Positions 28,506 through 38,543 of a stretch of DNA of 64,000 nucleotides are shown piece by piece. A program made the position numbers and the translations under genes. Source of the DNA: a bacterium (lineage in GTDB: Bacteria > Verrucomicrobiota > Verrucomicrobiia > Verrucomicrobiales > Akkermansiaceae); the NCBI GenBank assembly GCA_018222765.1, contig JAAEZT010000012.1, positions 47,472-111,471 of the forward strand, read 5' to 3'. Position 1 is the first letter of the stretch; each line of letters starts with the position of its first letter. The notes beneath the pieces are model-generated. The model was not told where the DNA came from, did not search any database, and was given only the letters and a program-made list of their open reading frames with translations.

Positions 28506-31500
28506 ATGATAACGGGATCGACCATCTACCGGCTGCTTGGCATACAGGGTTTCTTCCTAATCCTTGGGCTTGGGTATTCGTCTGGAGCTGAAATTACGTC
28601 CGACGCGAAATGGACCCTCTCAGACAGCCCTATTTCGGTAACCGAGAAAGTCATTATCCGCCCGGGTGCGTCCCTGGTTGTTGATGCCGGGGTCACGGTA
28701 ATTGTGGCCGAGGATGCGGCGATTCTTGTTGAAGGATCGTTGCTCGCCAATGGCACAGCCAACGAACCCATCCTTTTTACTCGCGAAGCTGGATCAAACG
28801 GCTGGCCGGGGATTGAATTTTCCGGAGCCCGGGTTTGGAACGCGTTTTCAAGCAGGAGTGTTTTCGAGTTTTGCCGTTTCGAATACGTCTCAAACGACGT
28901 CGCCTTGCAGGCTTGGGAGGTTGACCTGGAGTTTTCTAATTGCGTGTTTGAAACCATCACGGACACGGTGATTCGCTGCCACGATGGAAAAATCCGGCTG
29001 GCGGATTCTTTGTTCCGGAATTGTGGCGAAGGAGTCAACGCGGTGCGATGCGACGCGGATATTTCGCGCAATCGCTTTTACCACATTCGTAACGGCGCAG
29101 ATGCCATCGACGTAGACTTGGAATATAGCGGGGAGGGCTTGAAGACCGCCAATATTGCGCAGAACATTATCGAGTATTGTTCCGGCGACGGAATCGACCT
29201 GGGGAGTAGCGCGGCGCGTATTTCCGGGAATCTGATCAGGCGCTGCGCGGATAAAGGGATTTCGTTGGGTGAAGGTTCCAATGCCCGGGTCGAGAATAAC
29301 GTGGTGCTGCATTGCCCGATCGGAATCGCGGTGAAAGATCGTTCAGCCCCGGTGATGGTGAATAATACCGTAGTAAGCTGCACGGTCGGTGTCAGCGTAT
29401 ACGAAAAGGAGATTGGTATGGGCGGGGCGCGGGGGCACTGGGTGAACGGGATCATTTGGAATTGCGAGGAAAGCATCCGGCTGGACCTCCTGTCTTTTCT
29501 GGATGTGAGATATTCGGTGATCGGTGGTGCCGAAGTTTGGCCCGGTGAGGGTAATACCAATGCGGATCCCCAATTCGTAGATTTGAATACCGATAACGTT
29601 TTGCTTCAACTGGGTTCGCCCGCCCTAAACGCGGGCACGTCCCGTCTCGCCCCTGCGGTCGATTACCACGGAGTCGCCCGCTCCGCCACGCCCACCGCGG
29701 GTGCGTTCGAAGATGTGGCTACTGGTTACGATAGCGACGGAGACGGTCAGGTGGACGAGGCCGATGGCTTGCCCTTCAACTCGCTGAATGTAGCGGACCT
29801 GCCGGTGGAATCTTCGGTGATCATCAATGAAATCATGTATCGCCCCGACAATGATGCCATCGCTCTGGAATATCTAGAATTGTATAACCGTGGTGATTCT
29901 GCAGTCGATCTTACGGGTTGGCAGTTGGTGGATGAAACTTTGTTTGATTTCCCGGTTGGGACGACGATCCTACCCGGTTCGTTTTTGGTGGTGGCAGCAA
30001 ACCCGAGCTCGATCGAGGCCGCTTACGGTCTTTCGGCTGTCTTAGGGCCCTGGTCGGGCGATTTGGGCGACAAGTCTGCGGTGGTTCGCCTGATCGATGG
30101 GAACAGCGGCGACGTGGACACGGTGGAATACCGGAACTCGGATGGCTGGCCCGTGGGGGCGGATGGTTCCGGATCGTCCCTGGAGTTGATTGACGTAAAC
30201 AGCGACAACAACATCGGATCTCACTGGGCTGAAAGTGTGGAACGGGGCGGGACTCCCGGGCGCAAAAACGCTGTGGCGGAGGGGTCCGTCGTGATCAATG
30301 AGTTTCTGGCGTCCTCGGATCTCGGAGCAGCGGACTGGATTGAGCTCTACAATCGCGGTGACACGGAGCGGGATATTTCCGGGTGGTATTTGACGGACGA
30401 CGCAGCGACGTTGACGGAATGGATCATCCCTCCGAACACAGTCCTACAACCCGGCGAAGCAATTTTTTTCGATTCGCTCAATTTCGGGATATCGGCCGGA
30501 GGCGAGGAACTTTTCCTGACCCGTTCCGACGGGTCCACGGTGGAGAGTCGGGTCGCGTTCGGCGCCCAGAATGCCGATGTGACGCGGGGCCGTTATCCGG
30601 ACGGCTCACCATCTTGGAGTTACTATCCCGCCAACGGTACACCGGGTGCATCAAACGGCCCACCGACGACCCCAGCTGTCGTCATCACCGAAATCATGTA
30701 TCATCCTGCGGGCGATAATGACGCGGAAGAGTTCGTTGAACTGTATAATGCGGGCCCCGAAGTGGTGGATTTGTCCGAGTGGACCATTGACGGCGGCATA
30801 CGCTACCAGTTCCGAGGGGACGCGACCCTCGCCCCGGGGTCTCACTTGGTGGTGGCAAATGATCCTGACTCGGTGAATGCAAAGTATGCCTTGGATGATT
30901 CGCTGGGGCCTTTTGACTCGCGCCGGCTCTCCAACCGGGGCGAAAACCTGTCTTTGCACGACGCGCTGGGGAATGTGGTGGACGCCGTCTTTTACCGGGA
31001 TCGCGGACGGTGGCCGCGAGCGGCGGACGGGGAAGGCGCTTCCCTCGAGTTGAGATCGCCGACGATGGATAATGCTCTCCCGGAAGCCTGGACGGCGGGC
31101 AGCGTTGCCTCGGAAGGAACGCCCGGAGCCGCCAATGGTTCGGGGGCGAATGCCACCGCCATCATTTTTTCTGCAGGGCACTATCCTGTAACACCAACAT
31201 CCGCTGAGGCGGTCACCATCCGCGCCCGGGTATCGAACGGGGGGCGCCCAGTTCACCTGCGTTGGAAGGAAAATGCTGATGCAGTGTATCAAACGATTAC
31301 CATGACGCCGGTTTCGGGCGCGTACCTGGTCGCAGTAATACCCCCGCAGACCGACCGGGATTTGATCGAATATTACATCGAGGCGGAAGGCGATGCCGGC
31401 AATCTTGCAACCTGGCCACCGGGTGCGCCGGTCTTTCAGTTGGCCTCGGGAGGACAGGTTCCTTTCACACTGCGCTACCTTTGCCTGGACTCTCCCGCGC

Positions 31501-33182
31501 CGAGTGGCGTGCCTTCGTTTCGCTTGCTGGTTCCGCATGAGACGCTGGACGAATTGCAGGCGCGCGAGCTCTCAAGCGACGAGCTACTGCCCATCACGAT
31601 GACTTATGGTGACGAGGTCTTTCCTTTTGCCCGGTATCGATACCGGGGCACACTCAAGCGGCAGTGGTCGGTCAAGTCTTATCGGATCGACCTAAAGCAC
31701 GATCATCCGTTTGCGGGCGAAGACCGCCTAAACTTCAACGGTAAGCGACCTGGACCGGAGTGGCTGGCCACGGAATACGTCAAGGAAGCAGGCTTCGCCG
31801 TCCCCGAGCTCCAGGCCATTCGCTTGCATGTGAACCATCGAGATCAGGGACCGTATTTGTGGGCAGAGCGAATCGGAGGGGATTACTTGGAAAGGAACTA
31901 CCGCGGCGCGTCCACCGGGACTTTTTACGAAAGTTGGGGGGAGGGAGACATGGGGGTTGTTTCTCCTGAAGTTCTGGGGGTGCTCGATGTGGTTCGTAAC
32001 ACGAACCAGCTGGACTACGCTGCGGCGGTTCGGCAGGTCATCGAACCGGACCAGTGGCTGACCTGGGCTGCCTCGATGGTCTTGCTTGGAAACAACGAAA
32101 CGATCCTCGGCGGCATTAGTGGCAATCACGCCGTTTATCTGTATCCGGACTCCGGTCTTCTGAGGTTGGAGCCGCTCGATCTCGATGCGACGTGGGAACC
32201 GGCGAGTCTCGGCATGCCGGTTCACGTGGACACTCCGCTGCCGCGCCCGGAGTGGTCTCCGGGGATGGAAGCGGTGGAGTCCTTGATGCGCACTCCGTAT
32301 TTTCAGAGACGTTACTACCAGATCTTGGCCGATGAACTGGACGGGTGGTTTCTACCTTCCAGACTGACGGATCCTATCAACGACCACTTCAACTTAATTG
32401 ACCCCGGCGGACTGAGCGCGCCGGATCAGGGATCGCCGGCGACAACCAGCGGGTATCTCAACTTACGGCGTGACGTCGTGGACCAGCAGATCAGCGACCT
32501 CGTGAATGCCACCGCGAGCTTCGCTCCGAAACCGCTCGCCCCCGAAATCGGGGGGATCTACTGGCAGCCGTTTCCTGAGGTGGAGCTTTCGGGCGTCGTC
32601 GTGCCCGACACCCACCTTGTCCTCGTCAATCAGAGCAGCGTCGGAGTGTCGCTGGATTCGATCAAGGGAAGTTGGAGCTATCGCACCACCCTGTCGCAGG
32701 GCGACGCCGTTCTAAGCCTTGCGGCCCAGCCCTTGAGCAACCGTGCGTATCAAACGCCGGAACAGGTCTTTACCTTGCGTTACGACGGCAACGACGACGA
32801 CGGGGACGGCCTGCCCAACAGTTGGGAAACGTATTACGGGCTGGATCCGAACGACGACGGCAGCGTCGATCCTTACCAGGGAGCTGCCGGTGACCCGGAC
32901 GGCGACGGGACGACCAACCTCGAGGAGTATGAGGCAAGATCTCACCCCACGTTGTCCCTACCACTCCGACCGAGCGTCACCGTGCTCCCGCCCGATGAGA
33001 TCAGGTTGACTTGGTTGTCCGCACTGGGTGCGATTTACCAGATACAATTCAGCGACAGTCTGGACGGCACTTGGAGTGACCTTGGTCTCCCTTTGGCAGG
33101 TAATGGAAACAACTTGTCTGCCATCTTTTCGACCCTTCCTGCATCGCGGAAATTCTTTCGTGTTACGGCGAAAATGAAGTAG
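28506..33182 (+). CDS. Giant secreted beta-helix / triple lamin-tail / CotH-kinase protein
   Basis: 1558 residues with a signal peptide (to about residue 27) and a good AGGA ribosome binding site. Domains in order: right-handed parallel beta-helix (about 40-370), three lamin-tail domains (about 437-590, 593-715 and 723-880, each opening with VIINEIMY, VVINEFLA or VVITEIMY), an Ig-like sandwich (885-980), a CotH kinase-like domain (about 998-1350; KSYRIDLK and LRLEPLDLDATW are candidate ATP and metal sites), thrombospondin type 3-like acidic loops (DDDGDGLPNSWETYYGLDPN, about 1426-1475), and a C-terminal sandwich ending FFRVTAKMK. CotH proteins phosphorylate surface proteins in Bacillus; here activity and target are unknown. 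Followed 15 bp later by another beta-helix gene. Confidence 0.85.
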   Translation: MITGSTIYRLLGIQGFFLILGLGYSSGAEITSDAKWTLSDSPISVTEKVIIRPGASLVVDAGVTVIVAEDAAILVEGSLLANGTANEPILFTREAGSNGWPGIEFSGARVWNAFSSRSVFEFCRFEYVSNDVALQAWEVDLEFSNCVFETITDTVIRCHDGKIRLADSLFRNCGEGVNAVRCDADISRNRFYHIRNGADAIDVDLEYSGEGLKTANIAQNIIEYCSGDGIDLGSSAARISGNLIRRCADKGISLGEGSNARVENNVVLHCPIGIAVKDRSAPVMVNNTVVSCTVGVSVYEKEIGMGGARGHWVNGIIWNCEESIRLDLLSFLDVRYSVIGGAEVWPGEGNTNADPQFVDLNTDNVLLQLGSPALNAGTSRLAPAVDYHGVARSATPTAGAFEDVATGYDSDGDGQVDEADGLPFNSLNVADLPVESSVIINEIMYRPDNDAIALEYLELYNRGDSAVDLTGWQLVDETLFDFPVGTTILPGSFLVVAANPSSIEAAYGLSAVLGPWSGDLGDKSAVVRLIDGNSGDVDTVEYRNSDGWPVGADGSGSSLELIDVNSDNNIGSHWAESVERGGTPGRKNAVAEGSVVINEFLASSDLGAADWIELYNRGDTERDISGWYLTDDAATLTEWIIPPNTVLQPGEAIFFDSLNFGISAGGEELFLTRSDGSTVESRVAFGAQNADVTRGRYPDGSPSWSYYPANGTPGASNGPPTTPAVVITEIMYHPAGDNDAEEFVELYNAGPEVVDLSEWTIDGGIRYQFRGDATLAPGSHLVVANDPDSVNAKYALDDSLGPFDSRRLSNRGENLSLHDALGNVVDAVFYRDRGRWPRAADGEGASLELRSPTMDNALPEAWTAGSVASEGTPGAANGSGANATAIIFSAGHYPVTPTSAEAVTIRARVSNGGRPVHLRWKENADAVYQTITMTPVSGAYLVAVIPPQTDRDLIEYYIEAEGDAGNLATWPPGAPVFQLASGGQVPFTLRYLCLDSPAPSGVPSFRLLVPHETLDELQARELSSDELLPITMTYGDEVFPFARYRYRGTLKRQWSVKSYRIDLKHDHPFAGEDRLNFNGKRPGPEWLATEYVKEAGFAVPELQAIRLHVNHRDQGPYLWAERIGGDYLERNYRGASTGTFYESWGEGDMGVVSPEVLGVLDVVRNTNQLDYAAAVRQVIEPDQWLTWAASMVLLGNNETILGGISGNHAVYLYPDSGLLRLEPLDLDATWEPASLGMPVHVDTPLPRPEWSPGMEAVESLMRTPYFQRRYYQILADELDGWFLPSRLTDPINDHFNLIDPGGLSAPDQGSPATTSGYLNLRRDVVDQQISDLVNATASFAPKPLAPEIGGIYWQPFPEVELSGVVVPDTHLVLVNQSSVGVSLDSIKGSWSYRTTLSQGDAVLSLAAQPLSNRAYQTPEQVFTLRYDGNDDDGDGLPNSWETYYGLDPNDDGSVDPYQGAAGDPDGDGTTNLEEYEARSHPTLSLPLRPSVTVLPPDEIRLTWLSALGAIYQIQFSDSLDGTWSDLGLPLAGNGNNLSAIFSTLPASRKFFRVTAKMK

Positions 33183-33197
33183 AGTTCTAACAGCACC

Positions 33198-34829
33198 ATG
33201 AAAAACACACCTCTGTCCATTTTTGCTGCCTTGAGTTGGGTAATTACAGCTGCGGCTCAGGCTGCTGACCTTTATGTAAGTCCCGATGGAAATCATAGGC
33301 CGCCGTTCGCGAATTGGGCTCAGGCTTCCAGAAACATTCAGGCCGCAGTGGACGCTGCTTCGGAAGGTGACACCATCTATCTCGCTGACCATACCTATTT
33401 ACTAAAAGAAACCATCACCGTGGATAAAGCCATCACCATTAAGGGCTTCAGCGGCCCGGATGATTGCGTGATTGATGGACGGAACAATGTTCGCTGTTTT
33501 GATATCAATGATGCGAACCTCGTCGATTTGACGATTCAACATGGTTTTGTGCAGGGGGGATTCCTTGGAGATCCCGAGAGGAAATACGGCGGGGGAGTGT
33601 CCGCCAGAAATTGCGTGATCAGCAACTGCGTCTTTCGGGAGAACGGAGGCAATCAGGGACTTCACGGAATTCTGCCTGCCGGCGCCGCGCTGGCCGCCCG
33701 GGATGGTAGCGTCGTGAGCGATTGCATCTTTTACGACAACAACAAAGGAGGCGATGGTTTTTCGGATCCTTCTACGGTCCATGTCGGCAACGGTAGTTTG
33801 ATCGAGCGTTGTATCATCCGCAACAATATCACCTCGGTAGGCGCCTTGGACTGCGATTACTCAACGGTCGTGCAGTGCCAGATCTACAGTAATCAATACC
33901 GGGGTGTCACCATGGTCGGGGGAACCATGCGTGATTGCCAAATCTTCGACAATGAGGGCTCCCCGGGTGTGGTCGCCATTACCGTCGGAAGCGCGGTCAC
34001 GCCGAGCAATCAGGGTGGAGGAGTGCATATCAGCGAAGGGGGTGTCGTCACGCGGTGTCTTATTCGAAACAACGGTAGTCGAATCGGGGGCGGTGCCTAC
34101 ATCGAAAACGGGACGTTGAGAAACTGCCTCGTCTTGGATAATCTCAGTCACTACGACCCAGAGAATCCTCCGGGATACTTTGGCGTGCCATCGGATGGCG
34201 GGGGGGCTTATATCCAAGGACGGGGAAGCCTAGAAAACTGCACTGTGCTCGGTAATCTTTCATCTCACACCACCGGGGGTGTTTTCTGGAAGTCCTCATT
34301 CGACCCGGTGGACGAAACCGTCATTCGCAACAATATCCTTTACTCTAACAGCGGGTTCAATTTGCCCGCGGAAGCCTTTGTCGTCACGCTGGAGCACAAT
34401 TGTATTCAGGACGGGACCAGGTTGACGAACGGCAACATTAGTAGCGATCCCCGGGTCGCGGCGGATTACAGCCTAAGCGAATCTTCCCCGTGCCGGAACA
34501 CCGGGAGCAATCAGGCTTGGATGACGGGAAGCGGCGATTACGTTGGCATCTCGCGCGTTGTCAACGGCGACGTAGACATGGGTGCCTTGGAGTTCGTGGC
34601 GCCCCTTGTCATCACACAGATTCAATATGTCGATGAACAGGTCACTCTGAATTGGACTTCATCTCCCGGCGCCGCCTACCAGCTCGAGGGAACCGACGAC
34701 CTTTCCACGAATTCATGGGAAAAAGTTGGCGCCGCTGTGACCGCAACAGGAACAGTCTCATCACAGACCGAAGCTGTTGTCCCCCGACTTCGGAGCTTCT
34801 ATCGCTGTAGGCATATTCTCTTCGAGTAA
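33198..34829 (+). CDS. Secreted right-handed beta-helix protein (choice-of-anchor Q-like)
   Basis: 543 residues with a signal peptide (MKNTPLSIFAALSWVITAAAQAA). The body (about 25-455) is a parallel beta-helix with repeated short strands such as NCVISNCVFREN, RCIIRNNITS and DCQIFDNEGS, the architecture of polysaccharide lyases and surface adhesins; the opening LYVSPDGNHRPPFANWAQA is typical of the probable pectate-lyase-like group with a choice-of-anchor Q end (DVDMGALEF). No catalytic residues can be named. The last 75 residues form the sandwich module shared with other secreted proteins here, ending SFYRCRHILFE. Probably co-transcribed with the CotH protein in front. Confidence 0.83.
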   Translation: MKNTPLSIFAALSWVITAAAQAADLYVSPDGNHRPPFANWAQASRNIQAAVDAASEGDTIYLADHTYLLKETITVDKAITIKGFSGPDDCVIDGRNNVRCFDINDANLVDLTIQHGFVQGGFLGDPERKYGGGVSARNCVISNCVFRENGGNQGLHGILPAGAALAARDGSVVSDCIFYDNNKGGDGFSDPSTVHVGNGSLIERCIIRNNITSVGALDCDYSTVVQCQIYSNQYRGVTMVGGTMRDCQIFDNEGSPGVVAITVGSAVTPSNQGGGVHISEGGVVTRCLIRNNGSRIGGGAYIENGTLRNCLVLDNLSHYDPENPPGYFGVPSDGGGAYIQGRGSLENCTVLGNLSSHTTGGVFWKSSFDPVDETVIRNNILYSNSGFNLPAEAFVVTLEHNCIQDGTRLTNGNISSDPRVAADYSLSESSPCRNTGSNQAWMTGSGDYVGISRVVNGDVDMGALEFVAPLVITQIQYVDEQVTLNWTSSPGAAYQLEGTDDLSTNSWEKVGAAVTATGTVSSQTEAVVPRLRSFYRCRHILFE

Positions 34830-34964
34830 AAAAGATCATGCCTTGTTGTCTCGTATGGTGGTGAGGTATCGATCGACTGACATGGAAGGCAGGCCATGAA
34901 TTCCAGGATCGACTGAAGGCTTTGTTCCAATAGGACGGCAAAGCCGTGAGGAAAACCGCCGGTA

Positions 34965-36236
34965 TTACTTCACACACATGAGGTGTCCGGAAGTGCGGAT
35001 GAGTAGCTTCCCGTCAAAGGGAACCGGGGTGGCTAGGATCTGCTCTCCCATATCATTCTCTCCAAGGAGCTCAAATTTTTCGCCGATGCGGGCGGAGAAG
35101 ACAACTCCGTCTTCACGGGGGGCGTAGAGGATGCCGCCGGCAACCACAGGGGAAGCATAGTAGGGAATCAGTGACTTGGGAAGTTTGGCCGTCCAATGCG
35201 GTTTTCCGGTTTTGGGATCGAGGCAGACCACTTCCCCCTTGTGGCGAAGAAGGTAGACCTTGCCTTCGTATTCGACCGGGCTGGAGACAAAGACGCCGAA
35301 GTCGCTCGTGTCCCAGGCCTTATGAGTCTTGGTGACATCGCCTTTTCCACCGAGGCGAACCGCGTGGACTTCAGCTTGTTTCCGATCGTCCCGACCGACT
35401 GGGACGATCGCGATGTCGCCGGCGACAACGGGAGTCGCGATGGGCGGCCAGAGTTTTTTCCCCTTGGGGTTGAATCCGCCGCTCGACCAGAGAAGAGTTC
35501 CGTCTTCCGCCGAATAAGCGGTGAGATGATCGGAGCACCAAATGAGAAAAGCGTCCTTGCCGTCATGGCGAATGGGAATGGGCGTGGTGTAACCCTGGTC
35601 GTTCTCAGCGGGGACCTTGTAGTTGCGTTTTTGTTTCCAGCGAATCTTGCCGTCCTTCTTGTCGAATCCGGCGACCCAGGAATCTCCCGAATGCAGGCGG
35701 GGAAGAATGACGAGATCCCCGATGATGATGGGAGAGCTTCCTTGGTCCCAGTATAGATCCTGCCGACCGAACTCTTCGGCGAGGTTTCGTTTCCAGCGGA
35801 CCTTCCCGTCCATTTCGAGAGCCGCGAAGGTGCCGCTCTTGAAGTATACGAAGACGCCTTTTCCATCGGTTATCGGCGAAGCGTTGCTGCTGGTACCGAG
35901 CTTCATGTGCTTGGCTTTGGTTTCGGCGCCGAATTCGGTTTTCCAGATTTGTTTCCCGTCGAGATCAAATGCCAGCGCGGTATCGACGCCTTCTTTGGGT
36001 GCGGTGAGGAAGATGCGGTCTTTCCACACTACTGGACAGGAAGCTCCTTTCCCGGGGAGGGCAACTTTCCAGGCGAGCTTGTCGGCACTCCATTCGGTCG
36101 GGTAGTTTTCACCGGCCCGGCTTCCATTGTGTGAAGGCCCTCGCCAGGAAGGCCAGTCCTCTGCAAGGAGAGGGGACAAGGCGGAAGATAATAGAACGGC
36201 GGCAGCGAAGGAAGTGGAGGTTCTAAACACGTGCAT
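34965..36236 (-). CDS. PQQ-like beta-propeller protein (BamB/quinoprotein fold)
   Basis: 423 residues from ATG 36236 (MHVFRTSTSFAAAVLLSSAL, signal peptide); the 19 upstream residues in frame are not supported. The mature protein opens DWPSWRGPSHNG, the signature of PVC outer-membrane-protein-assembly BamB-like/PQQ-like propellers, followed by repeated blade motifs such as GKVRWKRNL, GKIRWKQKRNY, DGTLLWSS and TGKPHWTAKL. It probably folds as an eight-bladed propeller; cofactor and partners are unknown. It follows the sulfatase at 36330 by 93 bp on the same strand and may belong to that operon. Confidence 0.83.
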   Translation of the reverse strand: MHVFRTSTSFAAAVLLSSALSPLLAEDWPSWRGPSHNGSRAGENYPTEWSADKLAWKVALPGKGASCPVVWKDRIFLTAPKEGVDTALAFDLDGKQIWKTEFGAETKAKHMKLGTSSNASPITDGKGVFVYFKSGTFAALEMDGKVRWKRNLAEEFGRQDLYWDQGSSPIIIGDLVILPRLHSGDSWVAGFDKKDGKIRWKQKRNYKVPAENDQGYTTPIPIRHDGKDAFLIWCSDHLTAYSAEDGTLLWSSGGFNPKGKKLWPPIATPVVAGDIAIVPVGRDDRKQAEVHAVRLGGKGDVTKTHKAWDTSDFGVFVSSPVEYEGKVYLLRHKGEVVCLDPKTGKPHWTAKLPKSLIPYYASPVVAGGILYAPREDGVVFSARIGEKFELLGENDMGEQILATPVPFDGKLLIRTSGHLMCVK

Positions 36237-36329
36237 GTCTCTGTTTACCACAATCGGAGGCAATCTCTTTCCGCTTTCTTGCAGAAGAATCACGAGGGTC
36301 TCTATCTACCGGGAAAGGTCTTCGCGGAA

Positions 36330-38543
36330 TCAATTGGAATTGAATTTCAGGGTAGGCCCGACGGGTAAGCGGAAGGCTGCGTAATCTTCGTGCATGTCAG
36401 CGAAGGCCGGAATCGCCTCTGAATGACGGTCCCGGACCAAAACAGCGCGAACTACTTCAACATCTCTATGCACCACCGGGGGTAGGCCGTCGAAGGAACC
36501 CGGATCATGAAAATGGTCTCCATCTCCAGGCGCAGTGGTCATGGTGAGGCGATAGGTCTGACCTGTGTGTAAAGGCACGGCTTCGGGTAATGAGAAGTAG
36601 CGGAACTCGTTTTCGAGCGTGCCTTGCGAACCCTCGGGAATATCCAGCTTTGCAAGTATTCTGGCTTTACCCGACGCATCGAGTTTTTCCAAACGGATCA
36701 CATGAGGCGCCGCCAAACCGCTCTTGTTTTTGTTGTTTCCCAGGGAGGGCTGATCTCGATCAAACTCGGTTGCTACATTCCGGGCCGGCCTCGCGGGAGA
36801 GTCTTTATTCTGGTCGTCCCACAAGCCGAGGTGACTGACGATTCGATCTGCTCGAAGGCGAAACTCGAAGCCAACGTGTCCATCGACATCATTACGCAGA
36901 TTGTGCCAGCCGTCATCGACAATGAGCTTGTCGCTTTCCTCGAGATGCAATTCCCGGCTGTGACCTCGATTGTGAATTCTCAGCAACTCTGCGGCCAGCT
37001 TTTTTGCCCGATCGGAGTGAGCTTCCGGAATATCTTTCCCTTCCTCGTAGAGATTGGACTCGAGATCGTAGTAGGCTTTTGGAATCGAGGCGCCTCTCTG
37101 GCCCGGCGAAATAGAAGGCATTGCCAGTCCGCCATCGACAAGCAGTTTCTCATGACCTTTTCGAATCGCTAAAACATCATTCGACCAAGGCGGTCCAAGG
37201 TGACAGAAGAAGACGCGGGCGCGATTGTCTGGGTTTTCTTTATCTTCCTTCCAATACGCCAGCGAATCGAGGCTGTCGTGGGCCTCATTTGGAGCGAGAG
37301 TATGGCCTGCTACGTTCGCCAAAGTCGCGTAAAGATCCGTGAGCGAACAAACATTGCGGTTGATCTTTCCTCCCTCGATATAGCCTTCCCAATAGACGAT
37401 CATGGGGACTCGAATTCCACCCTCCCAAATTTTGGCTTTTTTACTGCGAAGTCCGCCGCTCTCCTGATTTGTCCCAAGGTTGTCGCCAACGTTGGGTCCA
37501 TTGTCGCTGGTAAAAATGATCAAGGTATTCTCGATGAGCTTGTGGCCCGGCCAGCGGGGGTCGTCGGTTCCACGGAGTGTTTTGATGAGTTCGCCGAAAG
37601 CGGTGTCGTTTTCCAGGACCATATCCTCGCGATCTCCGGCAGGTGCTCCGTCTGAATAGCGGCTTTGACCTTTAATTTGGATGCCGGCGATTCGATCGGG
37701 AACTGCATAATCGCCTTCGGGATGCCTTTGGAAATGATTGGCGTTGGGGACGTAGTAGAGAAAGAAGGGGTTCGATGCCTTGGACTGCCGTTCGATGAAT
37801 GCCAGGACCTCTCGCAAGTAGTCGGGTCCAAGTTTCGAGAGGTCCCAGTCCGGAGCAGCAAGGACCCGTCCTGCCCGGCTTTTCATTCCTATTCGCTGCA
37901 TTTTGGAACGATCGGTGAAGGTCCATCGATCGTTTCGAAAATAGATCCTCGGCTCAAGATCAAGGGGATCTTCGGTGTTGCCAGTCACCCCGAAATATTC
38001 GTCGAAGCCGTGATGGGTCGGGCCATCGAGAAAGGGCTTGGTGAAATCCACATCGCTGAAGTCATATTCGTCAGCGGGTTTGCCATAACCGTCATCGAAG
38101 GACATGCCGACGTGATATTTTCCGACTCCGGCGGTGGTATAGCCATTGCGCTGTAACATCTCGGGAAGCGTCGGGCATTCGCGGTGAATCATCGGCGTGT
38201 TCGGTCCGTGCGGCAACCATCCCTGGTATTTTAAATAAGCTCGATGAGCGTATCTTCCGGTGAGCAGGGAGTATCGGGTCGAACTACACATCGAGGCCGG
38301 CGCATGGGCATCGGTGAACAAGACCGACTGCTTCGCGAAGTCTTCAAGATTCGGAGTTCGCAATGTCCTTGCGATGGGCTTGGCATTCGGTCCGAGTGAC
38401 TTACCGAGGTAGGCGCTGGTATCGCCCAGTCCCATGTCATCTGCCATCATGATGACGATGTTTGGTTGGGCGGGACGTTCAGCAGCTTCGCCGATAATCC
38501 CTGTCCCGAGAATTAGGAACGCGAGTGCCGGAGTCCGAGTCAT
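36330..38543 (-). CDS. Sulfatase with C-terminal beta-sandwich and unusual active-site motif
   Basis: 737 residues with a signal peptide (to about residue 20). The sulfatase domain covers about 25-520 with ADDMGLGD, GKYHVGMSFDDGYG, TSDNGPN and GGIRVPM. The formylglycine motif is C86-S-S-T-R-YSLLTGRY, where the usual proline at the third position is serine, so modification by a standard maturase is uncertain. A C-terminal beta-sandwich of about 200 residues, resembling a DUF4082-like module, ends in TLKFNSN; it may bind glycan. The start overlaps the stop of the DUF1501 gene by four bases, and DUF1549/1553 precedes that, so this is the third gene of a coupled operon. Confidence 0.9.
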   Translation of the reverse strand: MTRTPALAFLILGTGIIGEAAERPAQPNIVIMMADDMGLGDTSAYLGKSLGPNAKPIARTLRTPNLEDFAKQSVLFTDAHAPASMCSSTRYSLLTGRYAHRAYLKYQGWLPHGPNTPMIHRECPTLPEMLQRNGYTTAGVGKYHVGMSFDDGYGKPADEYDFSDVDFTKPFLDGPTHHGFDEYFGVTGNTEDPLDLEPRIYFRNDRWTFTDRSKMQRIGMKSRAGRVLAAPDWDLSKLGPDYLREVLAFIERQSKASNPFFLYYVPNANHFQRHPEGDYAVPDRIAGIQIKGQSRYSDGAPAGDREDMVLENDTAFGELIKTLRGTDDPRWPGHKLIENTLIIFTSDNGPNVGDNLGTNQESGGLRSKKAKIWEGGIRVPMIVYWEGYIEGGKINRNVCSLTDLYATLANVAGHTLAPNEAHDSLDSLAYWKEDKENPDNRARVFFCHLGPPWSNDVLAIRKGHEKLLVDGGLAMPSISPGQRGASIPKAYYDLESNLYEEGKDIPEAHSDRAKKLAAELLRIHNRGHSRELHLEESDKLIVDDGWHNLRNDVDGHVGFEFRLRADRIVSHLGLWDDQNKDSPARPARNVATEFDRDQPSLGNNKNKSGLAAPHVIRLEKLDASGKARILAKLDIPEGSQGTLENEFRYFSLPEAVPLHTGQTYRLTMTTAPGDGDHFHDPGSFDGLPPVVHRDVEVVRAVLVRDRHSEAIPAFADMHEDYAAFRLPVGPTLKFNSN

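Noticed and set aside
34930..34955. Terminator at ACGGCAAAGCCGT
   Set aside because: A five-base-pair hairpin is present, but no T-run follows on either strand.
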